Of a stretch of 64,000 nt of DNA, positions 35,764 to 44,164 are shown piece after piece. The translations under genes and the position numbers were made by a program. Under the pieces are notes generated by a model. The model saw nothing but the letters and a program-made list of their open reading frames with translations, ran no database searches and was not told where the DNA came from. Position 1 is the first letter of the stretch. Every line of letters starts with the position of its first letter. The stretch comes from Bacillota bacterium (GTDB lineage: Bacteria > Bacillota > Clostridia > Lachnospirales > Lachnospiraceae). Where the stretch lies: the NCBI GenBank assembly GCA_023435895.1, contig JAEZLH010000017.1, forward strand, positions 496,001 through 560,000, in the 5' to 3' direction.

Positions 35764-37080
35764 ATGGAAATATATGTGGTACAAACAGGGGATACATTAA
35801 GCGCGATTGCAGAGAAATTCGGAGTGACCGAAAAACAACTGATTACGGATAATGGTCTTCAAAATCAGGATGAACTGGTAATTGGACAATGTATCATTAT
35901 CGCACAACCAAAGGTGACCTATATTGTTCAAGAAGGAGATACCTTGGAGTCAATTGCAGGATCAAATCATATTTCCATAATACAACTTCTTCGGAACAAT
36001 CCCTCTCTATCGGACAGAGAGTTTATCTATCCGGGCGAGATTTTGGTCATCAGTTATGGTGAGTCTCAGAACAAAATAACTACCAATGGTTACGCAAATT
36101 CATTTATTAATCGAAATGTTTTGAAAAGAACGTTACCTTTCTTAACCTACCTATCGATTTATGGGTATTCCATAACCGGGGAGACGGATATTGTGGAACC
36201 GGATGACAACGATATTATACAAATGGCTAAAAGCTATCATGTGGCACCCATTATGTTGCTTTCGTCCCTAACTATTGAAGGAGTCGGAAACAATGATGCA
36301 ATCTATCGTATGCTATATAATGATGATATTTCAAGCAAATATATTGAAAACATGTTGAAAATCCTAAAGAGAAAGGGATTTTACGGAGTAAATTTTATCT
36401 ATACCTATCTTATAGCCGAAAGTACAGAAGTGTATAATGAATTTACAAAAAAAGTAGCAAAAAGACTGAATGAAGAAGGGTATATCTTATTTATTTCAAT
36501 TCCTCCTATACTACAGATCGAGGATGGAAGGATTGGTTTTGAGAAAATTGATTTTTCAGAAATGGGCAAATATGCAAATAAAGTTATCATTATGAATTAT
36601 AACTGGGCTCGCAATCCTGGACCGCCTATGCCGCCGGCTTCTGTATTTACGCTACAGATGTTCTTGGACTATCTAAAAAACTATATTCCACCTGAGAAAA
36701 TGATAATCGGGTTACCCTTACTGGGCTATCTGTGGAAACTTCCATTTATGCTCGGTGTGACGAGGGCAACTTCATTATCCTATGATGGGGCAATACAGTT
36801 AGCAGAGGAAAAGGAGGCGGAGATTTTATTTGATGATAAATCCCAAAACCCCAATTTCTCCTATGTTGAAATAGATGATAATATTCCACGAAAATATGTG
36901 GTTTGGTTTGTGGATGCTCGTACTATGAATGCATTCGGGAAGCTGGCGGTTCAATATGAAGCAGAGGGAATTGCGGCTTGGAATATTATGACCTGGCTGC
37001 CTCAGTTGTGGTTGATCATTAATTCTCAATACGAGATAGAAACCTTGCTGGAAAAATTGAATATTACCTGTGAACCGTAG
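35764..37080 (+). CDS. LysM-GH18 (YaaH/SleL-like) protein with degenerate site
   Basis: The 438-residue protein has two LysM domains (about 2-46 'YVVQTGDTLSAIAEKFGV' and 57-101 'YIVQEGDTLESIAGS') and a GH18 barrel (about 115-430). Such proteins (YaaH, SleL) are spore cortex glucosaminidases. The GH18 catalytic motif DxxDxDxE should be at about 204-211, but here it reads 'GFYGVNFIYTYL': the Asp, Asp and Glu positions are Tyr, Ile and Thr. It is likely a non-hydrolytic glycan binder. There is no signal peptide, as in spore-coat members. Start by GGAG. Confidence 0.85.
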   Translation: MEIYVVQTGDTLSAIAEKFGVTEKQLITDNGLQNQDELVIGQCIIIAQPKVTYIVQEGDTLESIAGSNHISIIQLLRNNPSLSDREFIYPGEILVISYGESQNKITTNGYANSFINRNVLKRTLPFLTYLSIYGYSITGETDIVEPDDNDIIQMAKSYHVAPIMLLSSLTIEGVGNNDAIYRMLYNDDISSKYIENMLKILKRKGFYGVNFIYTYLIAESTEVYNEFTKKVAKRLNEEGYILFISIPPILQIEDGRIGFEKIDFSEMGKYANKVIIMNYNWARNPGPPMPPASVFTLQMFLDYLKNYIPPEKMIIGLPLLGYLWKLPFMLGVTRATSLSYDGAIQLAEEKEAEILFDDKSQNPNFSYVEIDDNIPRKYVVWFVDARTMNAFGKLAVQYEAEGIAAWNIMTWLPQLWLIINSQYEIETLLEKLNITCEP

Positions 37081-37148
37081 GTTCCTAGTATGGTTAAATT
37101 GCATGTTTTCATACGGAATAGGGAGTTCGGAAAATGGGGTGAAGCAGC

Positions 37149-38111
37149 TTATAGATACTCCACCATATCCTCAGGCAAATCATTAATTTCGGAAAATATA
37201 ATGTCACGATAATCTATATGTGATTTTTCACTTTCAGGAATATTCATTAGAAAGTTCTCCCCAGAGGAACTGACTTTAATAAAATTCCGAAGGGCAGTTT
37301 TAGTAAGTTTACCAACGATTAAGCTGTTTTTCAAACAACCATCCGATATAAATAATAATTTATAACCCTCCTGGACAGGAAGCTTTAGTAAAATATTTCT
37401 AGAGGAAAGAAGTTTGTACTTTTCAAGGTTGTATTTCATGCTTTGAAAACCGATTTTCATATCTCTATAATAAGAGGCAATTTCGTACCGGTATTGAAGA
37501 GCTGCCTCCTCTAATTTTAATTGTATGTAATCAATGAAAACAGTGAGTCTGCTGTCATCAGATAGAAGCTCTAGCAGAATTTTTCGATTCTGCTCAAAGA
37601 GTTCAGAAGTCATCTTTACCGGGAAAATATTATAATCAAAGGTATAATTATCCTCTGCTTTCGAGATTGGATATATATTTCTTAGTGTTCCCAGAAAATC
37701 CATCATGGCGTACTTGTTTCGAAAAGGACCAAAACAATCCTCTTCCCGCTCTGAGACAACGGACATGCTATGATGGGGGTTATAGGGATGTACTTTGATA
37801 TAAATATAGCGGCGGTCATTTTTCATCTGCGCATTAAATCTTGGCTGTAATTTTTTAATCAAATCACATTCTAGCAATCTTGCTTCCAGATGAGTGTCAG
37901 TTACAATATAATCAATATCCTTAATGAAGGAGACCATTTTGCTCACTTTTTCCCACTTTGGAGAATTAACAAAATAGGATCGAACCCGTTTTCTTAGGCT
38001 CTTGCTTTTACCAATGTAGATGATATTGTTGTTCTGATCCAGCATTTTATATATTCCCGGAAGTTCAGGGATGTTTTTTATTTTCGTTTTTATATGGGTG
38101 AAGTCATTCAT
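37149..38111 (-). CDS. UvrC-like GIY-YIG nuclease (Cho type)
   Basis: The start with AAAGGA gives 320 residues. The GIY-YIG nuclease domain covers about 15-95 ('PGIYKMLDQNNNIIYIGKSKSLRKRVRSYF'), and a UVR-type helical pair is near 205-240 ('FIDYIQLKLEEAALQYRYEIASYYRDM'). Full UvrC is about 600 residues and adds an RNase H-like nuclease and helix-hairpin-helix. These are absent here, as in E. coli Cho, which makes the 3' incision at bulky lesions. It could be an accessory excision nuclease. Confidence 0.85.
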   Translation of the reverse strand: MNDFTHIKTKIKNIPELPGIYKMLDQNNNIIYIGKSKSLRKRVRSYFVNSPKWEKVSKMVSFIKDIDYIVTDTHLEARLLECDLIKKLQPRFNAQMKNDRRYIYIKVHPYNPHHSMSVVSEREEDCFGPFRNKYAMMDFLGTLRNIYPISKAEDNYTFDYNIFPVKMTSELFEQNRKILLELLSDDSRLTVFIDYIQLKLEEAALQYRYEIASYYRDMKIGFQSMKYNLEKYKLLSSRNILLKLPVQEGYKLLFISDGCLKNSLIVGKLTKTALRNFIKVSSSGENFLMNIPESEKSHIDYRDIIFSEINDLPEDMVEYL

Positions 38112-38313
38112 GATTAATCCTTTTTGTTGCACAGCACGATTGATGAAGAGTTTTTGTAGTGGCATACCATTTTTATACATAATAGATTATCTTTGATGTT
38201 CATCTATTCTATCCATGCAATCTCTGCGAACTCTATGATAAATCGATGATATCATATTAATCGAAATACGAAAATAACAAATTACTAAATTTTCAACTAT
38301 CTTTATGTTGTAG

Positions 38314-38520
38314 CGTTACTGCTCGACCCAAATTCAGAACTTGGCAAAATGATTACGATAAATGATTTCCGAAAAAGAGTATTTGCATTCGTCGGTATTT
38401 AGGCTCTGTCTTTTAGGGCCTTATGTACTACTACGTAATGCAACTAAGTGAAAGCGTCTCCGTATCGGGAAACATTTGTCGTATTCATATCCTCAGCCTT
38501 GACTGGGGGTGAACAGTAAC
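38314..38520. mobile_element. MITE-like element, copy B
   Basis: The ends CGTTACTGCTCGACCC and GGGTGAACAGTAAC (inverted, imperfect) bound a 207-base element flanked by the direct repeat GTTGTAG (38307-38313 and 38521-38527). Both ends are about 80% alike to copy A at 51923-52038 in inverse orientation. The middle carries about 85 extra bases that copy A lacks. No ORF inside. It fills the gap between the UvrC-like gene and the small ORF at 38621. Confidence 0.75.
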
Positions 38521-38559
38521 GTTGTAGCCGTTGGGAGTGCAATTTAAGATTGTTATGTA

Positions 38560-38595
38560 CACAAAAAGGAACTAATTCCTCAGTTCCTTTTTGTG
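38560..38595. terminator. Perfect 14-bp hairpin terminator
   Basis: CACAAAAAGGAACT (38560-38573) pairs perfectly with AGTTCCTTTTTGTG (38582-38595) over an 8-base loop. The T-rich arm and the 25-base distance from the small gene at 38621 fit an intrinsic terminator. Confidence 0.8.
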
Positions 38596-38620
38596 AAGTT
38601 TCATGTACATTGATATTAAT

Positions 38621-38857
38621 CTAGGCATTCTGTAATAAAACTAGAGCTCTTTTGTAAAGTGGGTCAAATTCGCAGCCACAACTACCGCATTCCAGGTCAG
38701 CCTTTTTAATGGATGCGATTAACGCATCGGCAACCTTCTCCGAAGCTTCTCCATTTTGGTTTGCTTTTAACCATGCGGCTGATGGTGCATCGATTAAATC
38801 CCAGCCTGACTCTGCAAACTTGGTGATAATCTGATTTAATTCATCTTTAATATTCAT
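38621..38857 (-). CDS. Small hypothetical protein with three-Cys motif
   Basis: The 78-residue protein is largely helical and has a 'CGSCGC' cluster followed by 'FDPLYKRALVLL' near 57-76. The Cys cluster suggests metal binding, though no family is recognised. The start follows AGGAGG, and a strong hairpin follows, so it is a real monocistron. Confidence 0.75.
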   Translation of the reverse strand: MNIKDELNQIITKFAESGWDLIDAPSAAWLKANQNGEASEKVADALIASIKKADLECGSCGCEFDPLYKRALVLLQNA

Positions 38858-38969
38858 GCTATATCCTCCTTATAATTAATAGAAAAATGCGAAACTCAAT
38901 AATTGTAATTATTGTATTTGTTGTGTGTACAATACCAGCATTTATATTGCTTCGCAATTTACTATTTAT

Positions 38970-39614
38970 TTAATAACCCCAATCAACTACGGACCAAATA
39001 TCGGTCTTAGAATTATAAACAACAATCCAGTTCCATCCTTCATAGGTTTCATTTCGATTTAGGCTGCCATCCCCTCCCCAAGCTCTGACATAATAGTTAC
39101 TGGTAAAAATAATTCGTCCATCCCCTTGTTGCTTATCATTATATGAAAATTGTTTGGACCAATTTTCATCATAGTTCAGAGAAAGTAATTTACAACCTTT
39201 AAATTTTTTGCGAAAGACAGAATACACTGCTCGTTTTGCATCATTTATTTGTGAAGAACTATATTTGTCCGATTCAGTTATGGTGAATTTGACATGGGAT
39301 ACATCTCCTAGATAATAGGTATTATAGGCTTTCAATGTAAGTAAAAAAAGCATAAAAGTAATAAGAATGCTAATCAAAGCAACCTTTTTGTTTTTGAGTT
39401 TTTGTTTACGTGAGATGGCGACCATCAGTTTTTTGTCATTTTCATTCTTTTCACTAGGGTTTTCTACAATGGGATGAACAGCTAAATCAAATATTTTTTT
39501 GCACTCCTCACATTCCTTGATATGAGCCTCTACCATATCCTTGCTTTCATCACTAGAAAGCCCATCAACATAAAGCGGAATCAGATCTTGAACGATTGCG
39601 CAATTCTTATCCAT
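38970..39614 (-). CDS. Anti-sigma factor with zf-HC2 domain
   Basis: The 214-residue protein begins with a zinc-finger anti-sigma motif ('CAIVQDLIPLYVDGLSSDESKDMVEAHIKECEECKK', His-x3-Cys-x2-Cys at about 32-39), then a transmembrane helix (about 78-97) and an outside domain. The preceding sigma gene ends one base before the ATG; the ribosome site GGAGG lies in the last codons of the sigma gene, so the two are translationally coupled. It should bind and silence that sigma factor until a signal arrives. Confidence 0.88.
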   Translation of the reverse strand: MDKNCAIVQDLIPLYVDGLSSDESKDMVEAHIKECEECKKIFDLAVHPIVENPSEKNENDKKLMVAISRKQKLKNKKVALISILITFMLFLLTLKAYNTYYLGDVSHVKFTITESDKYSSSQINDAKRAVYSVFRKKFKGCKLLSLNYDENWSKQFSYNDKQQGDGRIIFTSNYYVRAWGGDGSLNRNETYEGWNWIVVYNSKTDIWSVVDWGY

Positions 39615-39615
39615 C

Positions 39616-40098
39616 TTAATCTACCTCCATTTGCTGTAATAATTTTAACTTTGCTCTATAAAAGGTAACCCGTGCCCAATTCTCTGATTGATTCAATATT
39701 GAGCCAATGTCTGAAAAGGACAGTTCAGCAAATACACGTAAGTTGAATACCTCTTTATAAGGTTCTTTTAGATCATGAAGCAATTTATGTATTTGCAAGG
39801 TCAAAGCTTTATCAATGAAGATATCTTCCAGCTTTTTATCAGTAAAAGGAATGTCGTCATTATCACTTAAGTCACATATTCTTTTGTGATTTTTGTAGTA
39901 ACGAAAGTACTCATGTTTCGCAATCTGGCAAAGCCAGGAAGAGATCTTGTGAATTCCATTATATTGATGAATATGTTCAATTGCCTTAAAAAAGGTATCG
40001 GCAGTTAATTCTTCGGCTAAATTATGATTTTTTGTTAAGGTTAGTAGATAACCATATACGTAATTATAATTTTCCCTATATAACTCTTCAATGGACAT
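39616..40098 (-). CDS. ECF-type RNA polymerase sigma factor
   Basis: The start with GAGGAGG upstream gives 160 residues; the longer in-frame upstream part overlaps the methyltransferase remnant and is not coding. Region 2 is 'LYRENYNYVYGYLLTLTKNHNLAEELTADTFFKAIEHI' (about 5-42), and region 4 is 'LKEPYKEVFNLRVFAELSFSDIGSILNQSENWARVTFYRAKLKL' (about 108-152). It is co-transcribed with the zf-HC2 anti-sigma gene. Confidence 0.9.
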   Translation of the reverse strand: MSIEELYRENYNYVYGYLLTLTKNHNLAEELTADTFFKAIEHIHQYNGIHKISSWLCQIAKHEYFRYYKNHKRICDLSDNDDIPFTDKKLEDIFIDKALTLQIHKLLHDLKEPYKEVFNLRVFAELSFSDIGSILNQSENWARVTFYRAKLKLLQQMEVD

Positions 40099-40175
40099 TC
40101 CTTTCACCTCCTCTTTAGTTAGAGTATCGAGAATTAATTTCGTTACAGGTTTTTGGACTTTTAGGAAGAAATTTC

Positions 40176-40978
40176 TTAGGAAGAAATTTTTTTGTAAATA
40201 ATCAGGCCATGATTTCCTTGCCCCAATATGGACGGCTCTCGGCATACTTGATATTGGTAGTGGCACCAGGCGTCAAACTGTTCTTCATTGAGAGCATCAA
40301 TATGGTCTCTTAATAGAGGTGCGATTCCATCCGGTGAAAAGTGTTCTATCACTTGGATTTTTAACTCCTCTGCTAAAAGTTCCATTTCGGAAGGGGAGGA
40401 GTAATAAGCTGTTGTCCAGCAACAATCTTCATCGCCATCAACCAATACGCCGGTATTGATTACCTTTTCGATGAAGCTCTTTCGGATGAAATCACGATCC
40501 GATGTTGCGATATAGGGCACCATATTATATCTGTTAATATAGGAAAGTGCCAGCAAGCAGTCTTTTTTAAGTACCCTTTGACACTCCTTTAAACACTTCA
40601 TACGCATTTCTGAGGTTATCAAATGATAGAAAGGACCCATGCATAATACAATATCAAAGGTTTCTTCAGAAAATCTACTTAAGTCGGTAGCATCATTGAC
40701 ATCGATTATCATTTCATACTCTTTGGAGCGTAACTGCTCCTTCATATAATCCACATGCCTTGGAGTGAGGTCTAGAGCAGTAACATCAAATCCTTCGTCT
40801 GCTAAATCAAATGCATATATTCCGGTTCCCGTGCACAGTCGAGAACTTTAGCGTTTGCAGGGAATATTTCTTTGAATATTTTCTGTGTGATTAGGAATTC
40901 AACTTTACGTGCCTGATTTGTTGTAAGTCTACTTTCTTCGTTGTAGTTTTCGTACATAGTTATAATTGGATTATCCAT
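40176..40978 (-). pseudogene. SAM-dependent methyltransferase, single-base frameshift
   Basis: An N-terminus with AGGAGG and ATG at 40978 reads MDNPIITMYENYNEESRL..., up to 'AKVLDC', then meets a stop. In another frame it continues 'TGTGIYAFDLADEGFDVTALDLTPRHVDYMKEQ' and runs to 40176. Adding one G at about 40834 restores 'VLDCGTGTGIYAF', the SAM-binding motif I. The rest ('FDIVLCMGPFYHLI', motif IV) is intact. It is a class I methyltransferase broken by one missing base, or a sequencing error. Confidence 0.8.
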
Positions 40979-41239
40979 GACCTATTCCTCCTGGTTAGAA
41001 ATTTTATCCATTATAACCGTCCTCCTAAGGGATGTCAATGATGGATTTGCAGGTAAGGGTATGTCTCATTACATAAGTTTGTATCTCTTTGCACAAGTTT
41101 GTGTCTGTTTGTGAAACTACAAACAAAACCACAGCATTCTTATTGTAAATTAATTACCACGGGTATAAAATAAGTTAAATAATAAATTTACATATTTTTA
41201 ATGGGCTAAAATACTTCAAATAATGAAAGGAATTACCAT

Positions 41240-42133
41240 ATGACTACAATAATTGCTGACAGTACCTGTGACCTGAACCAGGATTTATTGAAAGGTTATA
41301 ATTTGAAGGTGTTGCCGCTTAGCATCACACTACAGGAAAAAACATATCTGGATGGAATTGATATCCAGATTGATAAGGTATATGAGGCTATGCGTAAGGG
41401 AATTATGCCAAAGACAGCGCAAATACCCTATGAATATATATTTAATGCATTTGATGAATGCAGCAAAGCAGGGGAGGACTTTATTTATTTGTCATTTTCA
41501 AAAGAGATGTCCAGCTGTTATAGCCTTGCAACAGTGATTGCAAATGAATTACAGGAATTGTATCCAGACGTTCGTATGAGCGTAGTAGATTCTCGAGGTG
41601 GTTCCAGCGCAACTGGGCTTATTGTGTTGCAGGCACTTCGCTTGGCAAAGGCAGGTATGGAGTATGACACTTTGCTAAAAGACATTCAATTTATGATAGA
41701 CCATGTTGAGCATGTATTCTCACTGGCTGACCTGGAGTGGATGGCAAAGGGTGGAAGAATCAGTAAGCCTCTTGGTTTTATCGGAAGTAAGATTAACCTT
41801 CGTCCATGGCTAGATGTGGAAGGAGGAAAGATGATAGTCAAAGGGATGGTTCGTGGCAGGAATAAGGCAATTAATATAGTTGCTAAAGAGCTTGTGAAAA
41901 GAGCAGAACGTTTTCCGGAACAATTGATTGCAATCACTCATGCGGATGATCTGCCGTCAGCTCTGGAATTGGAAACGCAGATTAAAAACATGTTACCCAT
42001 ATGCAAGACAACCCTCTGCCATATCGGCGGAATACTTGGAGTCCATATTGGAATAAGTGGAATAGGTGCATTCTGCTTTAATGAACGTGTTCCGGATTAT
42101 TTGATTGTAGATCCAAAGAATGAGATAAGTTAA
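41240..42133 (+). CDS. DegV family fatty-acid-binding protein
   Basis: The 297-residue protein starts with the DegV signature 'TIIADSTCDLNQDLLKGYNLKVLPLSI' and has 'TAQIPYEYIFNAFDEC', 'YLSFSKEMSSCYSLA' and 'GGRISKPLGFIGSKINLRPWLDVEGGK' (about 170-197). In Firmicutes such proteins are FakB-like and present fatty acids to a FakA kinase. The partner kinase is not in the window. The start follows AAAGGA. Confidence 0.92.
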   Translation: MTTIIADSTCDLNQDLLKGYNLKVLPLSITLQEKTYLDGIDIQIDKVYEAMRKGIMPKTAQIPYEYIFNAFDECSKAGEDFIYLSFSKEMSSCYSLATVIANELQELYPDVRMSVVDSRGGSSATGLIVLQALRLAKAGMEYDTLLKDIQFMIDHVEHVFSLADLEWMAKGGRISKPLGFIGSKINLRPWLDVEGGKMIVKGMVRGRNKAINIVAKELVKRAERFPEQLIAITHADDLPSALELETQIKNMLPICKTTLCHIGGILGVHIGISGIGAFCFNERVPDYLIVDPKNEIS

Positions 42134-42238
42134 TATCGTATCGTTCTAGTTATTCTATATATTTTATTGCATTGTAGTATTATTAGGGAAATAGAATTTT
42201 TACGAACTTAATAGATAAAAAAGACGAGGAGAAATTTT

Positions 42239-43195
42239 ATGAAGCGTATTTTAATAACATTGCCAGTAACAGATAATCATAAAAAGCGGTTGGAGAATAG
42301 TATTACAGATTGCAGCTTTCAGTATATACCTCTGTCAGATATAACGGCTGAGGATGTACAAGACTCAGAAATTATCGTGGGAAATGTGCCTACTTCATAT
42401 ATCGCAGCCGCCGATACCTTGGAGCTACTGCAACTAAATTCTGCTGGAGCCGATGCCTATATTCTTCCAGGGATACTTTCACCAAACACAGTACTGACGA
42501 ATGCTACCGGTGCATATGGAAAGAGTGTAGCAGAGCATATGTTTGCAATGATGATGTGCCTTCAGAAGAAATTACATCTTTACCGTGATGACAGAGTAGA
42601 AGGCGGGTGGAAGGATTACGGAACAGTCACCTCCATATCCGACGCCACGGTAACAATTGTAGGACTGGGTGACATTGGACTACATTTTGCCGGAATGGCA
42701 AAAGCACTTGGCGCACATGTAATTGGAGTGAAAAGAAGACAGAGTAATACTCCAAAACAGGTTGATGAACTTCATTTAATCGAAGAGATGGAGGATATAA
42801 TACCAAGGTCCGATGTTATTGTATCCTTTTTGCCTAATACACCATTGACTTATCATCTTTATAACAAAGAGTTTTTTAGTAAAATGAAAAATACCGCCAT
42901 ATTTTTAAATGGAGGAAGAGGAAGTGCAGTAGATCAAGAAGCTTTGTTATCTGCCATACAAATGGGAACGATCCATGCTGCGGGTCTAGACGTGACTGAT
43001 CCAGAGCCGCTCCCATCAGAGCATCCGTTATGGAAGGAAAGTAATATCATGATAACACCCCATGTGTCTGGTTTCTATCATTTGCCTGAGACCTTGGATA
43101 AAATCGTTGAAATAGCTGCCACCAATATTGAGAATTATCTCATGGGTAAACCTCTTAAGAATATTATTGATTTTGAAACAGGTTATTGCAAATAA
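42239..43195 (+). CDS. D-2-hydroxyacid dehydrogenase
   Basis: The 318-residue protein has the NAD-binding core 'VTIVGLGDIGLHFAGMAKALGAHVIGVKR' (about 135-164), followed by 'FLPNTPLTYHLYNKEFFSKMKNTAIFLNGGRGSAVDQEAL' with the catalytic Arg region, Glu near 'DPEPLPSEHPLW' and the catalytic His in 'MITPHVSGF'. The substrate-binding N-terminal lobe is short. The true acid is unknown. The start follows GAGGAG. Confidence 0.9.
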   Translation: MKRILITLPVTDNHKKRLENSITDCSFQYIPLSDITAEDVQDSEIIVGNVPTSYIAAADTLELLQLNSAGADAYILPGILSPNTVLTNATGAYGKSVAEHMFAMMMCLQKKLHLYRDDRVEGGWKDYGTVTSISDATVTIVGLGDIGLHFAGMAKALGAHVIGVKRRQSNTPKQVDELHLIEEMEDIIPRSDVIVSFLPNTPLTYHLYNKEFFSKMKNTAIFLNGGRGSAVDQEALLSAIQMGTIHAAGLDVTDPEPLPSEHPLWKESNIMITPHVSGFYHLPETLDKIVEIAATNIENYLMGKPLKNIIDFETGYCK

Positions 43196-43273
43196 ATAGA
43201 CTTTAAAGGGAGTGAATGTATACATACTTCCTATAAGACCATCATTTTTAACAATTTGAAATGATTTGGCTAT

Positions 43274-43366
43274 ACAACAAAAACCCTCCTTTCAAGATAA
43301 ACAAGTTATATTATTTCACTTGTCTACCCAGAAGGGAGAATATTAAAGTTCAAGGGTTTTTGTTGT
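43274..43366. terminator. Large nested hairpin between convergent genes
   Basis: ACAACAAAAACCCT (43274-43287) pairs with AGGGTTTTTGTTGT (43353-43366), with an inner ACAAGT/ACTTGT stem. It ends both the hydroxyacid dehydrogenase and the convergent GNAT gene. The long inner part could hold an extra element. Confidence 0.75.
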
Positions 43367-43367
43367 T

Positions 43368-43904
43368 CTATAAAAATAATGCCATATTATGTTCATCTGC
43401 ATAGGTACCATCTGCATACTTTAACGCATTTTGAATTGTGCCTGTTTTTACAAAACCAAAGCCTTCATACATCGTAATAGCTTTTGTATTAGTGGTGACA
43501 ACATCAAGCTCCAGTTTTTCTATATTATGTAGTTTTGCCCATTCCATGCATTCTACCATCATTTTTCCGCCAATGCCAAGGTTCCAATATTCTTTTAGAA
43601 GCACAAAAGCTACACCGGCTCTATGTCTGTATCTTGCGTAGCCCTGAACTAAACCAATACTGCATAACCCAATGATTTTTCCTTCATACTCTGCGACAAA
43701 CATAGTTCGGTCATCATCATCAATGGAATTTTGAATAAATCGTTCTTCTCCCTCAATACTTACTTGGAATTCTCCAGGCTCTCTTGCTAGAAAGAGAGTT
43801 TCTGTATCGGCTTGTTTCATAAGGCTGATCAAGGACTCGGCATCTTCAATTCGAGGATTTCGAATTAATAAGTCCAGACCATTGCGTAATCGATAACTTC
43901 CCAT
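43368..43904 (-). CDS. GNAT family N-acetyltransferase
   Basis: The 178-residue protein has 'YRHRAGVAFVLLKEYWNLGIGGKMMVECMEWA' (about 98-129), with the acetyl-CoA loop, and 'KLELDVVTTNTKAITMYEGFGFVKTG', which is the family C-terminal hallmark. RimJ/L-like N-terminal acetyltransferases have this look. The start follows CGGAGG. Confidence 0.9.
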   Translation of the reverse strand: MGSYRLRNGLDLLIRNPRIEDAESLISLMKQADTETLFLAREPGEFQVSIEGEERFIQNSIDDDDRTMFVAEYEGKIIGLCSIGLVQGYARYRHRAGVAFVLLKEYWNLGIGGKMMVECMEWAKLHNIEKLELDVVTTNTKAITMYEGFGFVKTGTIQNALKYADGTYADEHNMALFL

Positions 43905-43988
43905 ATTGCACCTCCGTAAAAAGTTGATTTTTCAATTGTATCTTCCAGAATTAGGATTGTCAAGTGAAGGCGGAAATAAAACTACGTT

Positions 43989-44026
43989 AAGGGTGTCAAT
44001 CGCTATTCTGGTGATTGGCACCCTTT
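43989..44026 (-). terminator. Hairpin terminator after ppk
   Basis: AAGGGTG-TCAATC (43989 on) pairs with GATTG-GCACCCTT ending at 44026. On the - strand it lies about 140 bases after the ppk stop. The region 44027-44164 shows no gene. Confidence 0.6.
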
Positions 44027-44164
44027 AGATGTGATGTGCGCATCCTTAACAATGTCTAGACTCAAATTAAACGTAAGTATTGGATTAATTGACTGATTTT
44101 ATGCGGAAAGATTATGCACAGGGTTGCTATGAGCGTGTGCAATAAAATTATAACTCTTATGAGT

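Noticed and set aside
41063..41115. Repeated AAGTTTGT units upstream of the DegV gene
   Set aside because: Only two or three degenerate units in AT-rich DNA; no palindrome or conserved spacing.
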